Assembly (NCBI GenBank): GCA_934487205.1
Contig: CAKSRS010000077.1
Location: forward strand, 1 to 9,610
Direction: 5' to 3'
Origin: an uncultured Clostridia bacterium
GTDB taxonomy: Bacteria > Bacillota > Clostridia > UBA1381
DNA length: 9,610 bases
The notes below the pieces were generated by a model. It searched no databases, was not told the DNA's origin, and saw only the letters and a program-made list of their open reading frames with translations. This document shows, piece by piece, positions 6,851 through 9,610 of this stretch; the stretch's first letter is position 1, and each line of letters starts with the position of its first letter. The position numbers and the translations under genes were made by a program.

Positions 6851-7543
6851 ATGATAAGACAAATAATAAAAATAGATGAGGATAAATGTAACGGCTGCGG
6901 ACTTTGCGCAAAGGCGTGTCATGAAGGCGCGATAGGAATGGAAAACGGAAAAGCGAAGCTTTTGCGTGATGATTATTGCGACGGATTGGGGAATTGCTTG
7001 CCGGTATGCCCGACGGGCGCGATAAGCTTTGAAGAACGCGAGGCGGCGGCTTTTGATGAGGCGGCGGTGAAGGCAAAACAGGAAAAACAGGAAAAACAGC
7101 CAACGCCGTGCTGTGCTGGGACAAAGGTAAAGTCGTTTGAACGTGCGCAAACGGAAAAGGCTGCGGAAAAATCGGTCAGCAGATTGGCGCAGTGGCCCGT
7201 GCAAATCAAGTTGGTTCCGTTTAACGCACCGTATTTTGACGGCGCGAATTTGCTGATAGCGGCAGACTGTACGGCGTATGCGTACGGCAGTTTTCATGAG
7301 GAATTTATGCGCGGCAAGGTTACGCTTATCGGCTGCCCCAAGCTTGACGAGGGTGATTACACGGAAAAACTGACGGCGATTATCAAAAATAACAATATAA
7401 AAAGCCTGACGGTGTGCCGTATGGAAGTGCCGTGCTGCGGCGGGATAGAAAATGCCGCTAAAAATGCGCTATTGGCAAGCGGAAAATTTATTCCGTGGCA
7501 GGTTGTAACCATTTCGACTGACGGAAATATTTTGGAAAGATAA
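6851..7543 (+). CDS. Ferredoxin-like iron-sulfur protein with a cysteine-rich C-terminal domain
   Basis: The 230-residue protein is probably an electron carrier or redox sensor. The N-terminal 60 residues form a bacterial dicluster ferredoxin fold. Motif I is complete (Cys13, 16, 19, 23 in CNGCGLCAKAC). Motif II reads CDGLGNCLPVCP, with Cys43, Cys49 and Cys53 but leucine at position 46 where the second cysteine belongs, so the second cluster has three cysteine ligands and may be [3Fe-4S] or differently ligated. A charged linker (about 61-115) includes a 9-bp tandem repeat encoding QEK units. The C-terminal half (116-230) has conserved-looking cysteines: ADC (140), GCPKLD (162), VCRMEVPCCGG (189, 195, 196). 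I recognise this two-part architecture as recurrent in Clostridia but know no assigned reaction. The ribosome binding site AAGGGAG (6838-6844) lies 6 bases before the ATG. It is the first gene of the operon, 19 bases ahead of the polymerase. Confidence 0.85.
   Translation: MIRQIIKIDEDKCNGCGLCAKACHEGAIGMENGKAKLLRDDYCDGLGNCLPVCPTGAISFEEREAAAFDEAAVKAKQEKQEKQPTPCCAGTKVKSFERAQTEKAAEKSVSRLAQWPVQIKLVPFNAPYFDGANLLIAADCTAYAYGSFHEEFMRGKVTLIGCPKLDEGDYTEKLTAIIKNNNIKSLTVCRMEVPCCGGIENAAKNALLASGKFIPWQVVTISTDGNILER
7076..7099 (+). repeat. Short tandem repeat in the ferredoxin linker
   Basis: AAACAGGAA is repeated twice and followed by a partial third copy (AAACAG), all in frame, encoding KQEKQEKQ. A 9-bp unit keeps frame, so copy-number change would only lengthen or shorten the charged linker. 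Confidence 0.7.
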
Positions 7544-7562
7544 AATTTGCAAGGGAGGAAGT

Positions 7563-9071
7563 ATGGAAAGAAAGTATATTGCCATCGACTTAAAATCGTT
7601 CTATGCTTCCGTGGAGTGTGTTGAGCGGGGACTTGACCCGCTCGATACAAACCTTGTTGTTGCAGATAAAAGCAGAACGGAAAAAACAATCTGTCTTGCA
7701 GTCTCGCCGAGCCTTAAGGCATACGGCATATCGGGGCGTGCAAGACTTTTTGAGGTTATTTCGAGCGTTCGTGCCGTGAATAACGGCAGACGGCTTAAAG
7801 CGCCCGGCAGAAAATTTACGGGTGAAAGTTATATTGCGTCGGAGCTCAACAAAAATCCATCGCTGGAACTTTCATACATTGCCGCACCACCGCGCATGGC
7901 GCTTTACACAAAATACAGTACGGATATCTACTCGATATATCTGAAATATGCCGCGCCGGAGGACATACATGTGTATTCCATCGACGAGGTTTTTATTGAT
8001 GTGACGCATTATCTCGGCACATACGGAATGACGGCGCATGAACTTGCCATGAAGATAATCTCCGATGTTTTGGCAAGGACGGGAATTACCGCAACGGCGG
8101 GAATAGGCACAAATCTATACCTATGCAAAATTGCGATGGACATTATGGCGAAAAAAATGAAGCCCGACAAAAACGGCGTAAGAATTGCGTATCTTGATGA
8201 GATGACATATCGGCATGAGCTGTGGTCACATACGCCGCTTACGGATTTTTGGCGGATAGGCAAGGGTTATGCGAAAAAGCTGAAGGAAAGCGGGCTTAAA
8301 ACAATGGGTGATATCGCGCGCTGTTCCCTGACAAAATACGGCGAGGATAAATTGTATAAGCTGTTCGGTATAAATGCGGAATTGCTTATCGACCACGCGT
8401 GGGGGTGGGAGCCGTGCACAATTGCCGATATAAAAGCGTATAAGCCGGAAAACAGCAGTATAAGCATGGGGCAAGTTTTAAAACAGCCGTATGATTATGA
8501 AAAAACAAGGCTTATTGTAAAAGAAATGACGGAGCTTTTGTCCCTTGATTTGGTGGATAAAGGACTTGTCACCGACCAGCTTGTGCTGACGATCGGGCAT
8601 GATATTGAGAATTTGTCCAATCCGGACAGGCGCCGCGCGTATAAGGGTGATGTGGTTATTGACCGCTACGGCAGGAAAATCCCCAAACATGCGCACGGCA
8701 CGGCAAATCTCGGGCGTTATACGGCGTCAACCCGTCTGATTTCGGACGCCGTGATGAATTTGTTTGACAGAATTGCAGATAAGAGTTTGCTTTCGCGAAG
8801 GCTGACGCTGTGCGCAAATCATGTAATCCGCGAAGAAGATATCGAAACAAAAACGGAATATTTGCAAATGGACTTGTTCACCGACTATCGCCAAAAACAG
8901 GCGGAGGAGGAAAAACTCGACCGTTTTTTGGAGAAAGAAAAAAACATGCAGAAAGCAATGATAGATATGAAGAAAAAATACGGCAAAAATGCCGTGCTGA
9001 AGGGCATGAATTTACAGGAGGGCGCAACAACTGTTGAGCGCAACGGTCAGATAGGAGGGCATAAGGCGTAA
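7563..9071 (+). CDS. Y-family translesion DNA polymerase (UmuC/UvrX-like)
   Basis: A 502-residue lesion-bypass polymerase of the Firmicute UvrX/YqjW (UmuC-like) group. The palm begins with IAIDLKSFYASVE, giving catalytic Asp9 and Tyr14 as the expected steric gate against ribonucleotides; the second catalytic pair is Asp141-Glu142 in YSIDEVFIDV. The helix-hairpin-helix region is at about 220-260 (FWRIGKGYAKKLKESGLKTMGD) and the little finger domain at about 295-425. QMDLF at 435-439 is a sliding-clamp binding motif. A charged helical stretch (440-472) leads to a tail ending ATTVERNGQIGGHKA, which I recall as recurring in clostridial members but which has no known job. AGGGAGG (7552-7558) is 4 bases from the ATG. 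It is co-transcribed with a ferredoxin-like gene upstream and yolD downstream. It should insert nucleotides opposite damaged bases at the cost of mutation. Dpo4-type DinB is excluded by the long C terminus and the yolD partner. Confidence 0.93.
   Translation: MERKYIAIDLKSFYASVECVERGLDPLDTNLVVADKSRTEKTICLAVSPSLKAYGISGRARLFEVISSVRAVNNGRRLKAPGRKFTGESYIASELNKNPSLELSYIAAPPRMALYTKYSTDIYSIYLKYAAPEDIHVYSIDEVFIDVTHYLGTYGMTAHELAMKIISDVLARTGITATAGIGTNLYLCKIAMDIMAKKMKPDKNGVRIAYLDEMTYRHELWSHTPLTDFWRIGKGYAKKLKESGLKTMGDIARCSLTKYGEDKLYKLFGINAELLIDHAWGWEPCTIADIKAYKPENSSISMGQVLKQPYDYEKTRLIVKEMTELLSLDLVDKGLVTDQLVLTIGHDIENLSNPDRRRAYKGDVVIDRYGRKIPKHAHGTANLGRYTASTRLISDAVMNLFDRIADKSLLSRRLTLCANHVIREEDIETKTEYLQMDLFTDYRQKQAEEEKLDRFLEKEKNMQKAMIDMKKKYGKNAVLKGMNLQEGATTVERNGQIGGHKA
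9053..9059 (+). promoter_or_regulatory. Ribosome binding site for yolD inside the polymerase's last codons
   Basis: AGGAGGG is the best ribosome binding match in the region and overlaps the Ile-Gly-Gly codons of the polymerase C-terminal IGGHKA. It is 13 bases from the yolD ATG, longer than usual, and no better site lies closer. Confidence 0.55.
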
Positions 9072-9072
9072 A

Positions 9073-9486
9073 ATGGGAGACTATGATGATATAATAAATT
9101 TGCCGCATCATCAATCGCGCGCGAGAAAGCACATGCCGATATCGGATCGTGCCGCGCAGTTTTCGTCCTTTGCAGCGCTCGCGGGGCACGATGCAGCGAT
9201 AAAAGAGACGGCAAGGCGTACGGACTTACGAATAACGCTTGATGAATCGGCATTGGAGGAACTTAACGGAAAGTTCAGTCTGATAGCGCAAAGAATAGGC
9301 GAAAATCCGGAAATTACCGTTACTTATTTTGTGCCGGATAAAAGGAAAAGCGGCGGCGAGTATCAAAAATTCACCGGGCAAATTCGTCGGATAGATAATG
9401 TTGCAGAAACGCTGATTTTTACGGACGGCACCGTAATTTCCATGCACGATGTGACAGATGTTTCGTCAGAATATTTGGGGATATAA
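9073..9486 (+). CDS. yolD: YolD-like protein, partner of the Y-family polymerase
   Basis: The 137-residue protein belongs to the YolD-like family, which Firmicutes and their phages and plasmids encode beside UmuC-type polymerases (yolD-uvrX and yqjX-yqjW in Bacillus subtilis). The N-terminal hallmark is RARKHMPISDRAAQFSSFAALAGHDAAIKE at about 16-45, followed by a helical stretch (55-76). The C-terminal 50 residues (ITVTYFVPDK to MHDVTDV, about 81-130) look like a small all-beta barrel. No catalytic motif is visible, so it is probably a polymerase accessory or inhibitory subunit, though its biochemical role is not established. It begins one base after the polymerase stop, so the two are likely made together in a coupled way. 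It appears complete, and no terminator is visible after it. Confidence 0.92.
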   Translation: MGDYDDIINLPHHQSRARKHMPISDRAAQFSSFAALAGHDAAIKETARRTDLRITLDESALEELNGKFSLIAQRIGENPEITVTYFVPDKRKSGGEYQKFTGQIRRIDNVAETLIFTDGTVISMHDVTDVSSEYLGI

Positions 9487-9491
9487 AAAAC

Positions 9492-9610
9492 ATGCAGGTG
9501 TTATCGAAGCAAAAAAAGCGTAGTAATACAAGCAAATTTTCTTTGGCAAGTTTGGTGTGCTGCGGTGGATGTAAACATAAGATGTCTATGTCAAAAACAC
9601 AAATAAAAGA
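9492..9610 (+). pseudogene. Serine recombinase zinc-ribbon fragment (possible relic, cut by window edge)
   Basis: An open frame of 39 codons from ATG 9492 runs off the window. The peptide contains SLASLVCCGGCKHKMSMSK, with Cys24-Gly-Gly-Cys27 and Met31. This resembles the C-G-x-C-G-x-x-M start of the zinc ribbon in large serine recombinases, and the preceding KQKKRSNTSKF fits the basic linker usually found before it. That domain normally lies 250 or more residues into the protein, yet here it appears 5 bases after the yolD stop with no catalytic domain upstream. So it looks like a 5'-deleted recombinase remnant or a junction with an inserted element. Codons such as TTA, AGT, AAT and TCT make it more AT-rich than its neighbours. 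The similarity is short and the right end is unseen; it could instead be a new small gene or non-coding DNA. Confidence 0.4.

Noticed and set aside
6633..7297. Two overlapping minus-strand frames across the trkH-ferredoxin gap
   Set aside because: They run through the plus-strand promoter and the ferredoxin coding region and have no domain pattern. The gap is explained by a plus-strand promoter.

Overview
The window looks like a chromosomal segment of an anaerobic, endospore-forming low-to-mid-GC Firmicute, most likely a gut-type Clostridia. The pointers are a SipL/SPOCS-LysM spore morphogenesis protein, a clostridial-type ferredoxin-like protein, a Y-family polymerase/YolD pair typical of Firmicutes, purine-rich AGGAGG-type ribosome binding sites, and strong TTGNNN/TGATANNAT promoters. 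All convincing genes are on the + strand. I see no tRNA, rRNA or CRISPR array.

Layout. (1) 1-1310: the 3' part of a SPOCS/LysM (SipL-like) gene whose reading frame is open to the window edge, followed by a clean intrinsic terminator. (2) 1366-2061: a compact two-gene unit, an XRE repressor of 64 residues plus a four-helix membrane protein. It is driven by a near-consensus promoter carrying two near-identical 20-bp inverted repeats 44 bp apart, presumably the repressor's own operators, and it ends in a hairpin terminator. (3) 2129-6738: a second promoter, then an ABC half-exporter, TrkA and TrkH. The ABC and trkA genes overlap by one base (TAATG), so exporter and potassium uptake appear to be made from one message. 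(4) 6782-9486: a third promoter, then a ferredoxin-like protein with an incomplete second cluster motif, a UmuC/UvrX-like Y-family polymerase with a clamp-binding motif, and a YolD-like protein. (5) 9487-9610: a short reading frame that looks like the zinc-ribbon part of a serine recombinase, probably a relic or an edge-truncated gene.

How the genes work together. TrkA and TrkH form one potassium uptake system (channel plus NAD-gated regulatory ring). The exporter's substrate is unknown. The polymerase and YolD are an expected pair for lesion bypass; the iron-sulfur protein as first gene of that operon is the less expected element, and no LexA-type box is visible at its promoter. The most checkable new points are the tandem operator pair, the missing cluster cysteine, the ferredoxin/polymerase/YolD operon, and the recombinase-like fragment at the right edge. 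Nothing here amounts to a clearly new multi-gene system.
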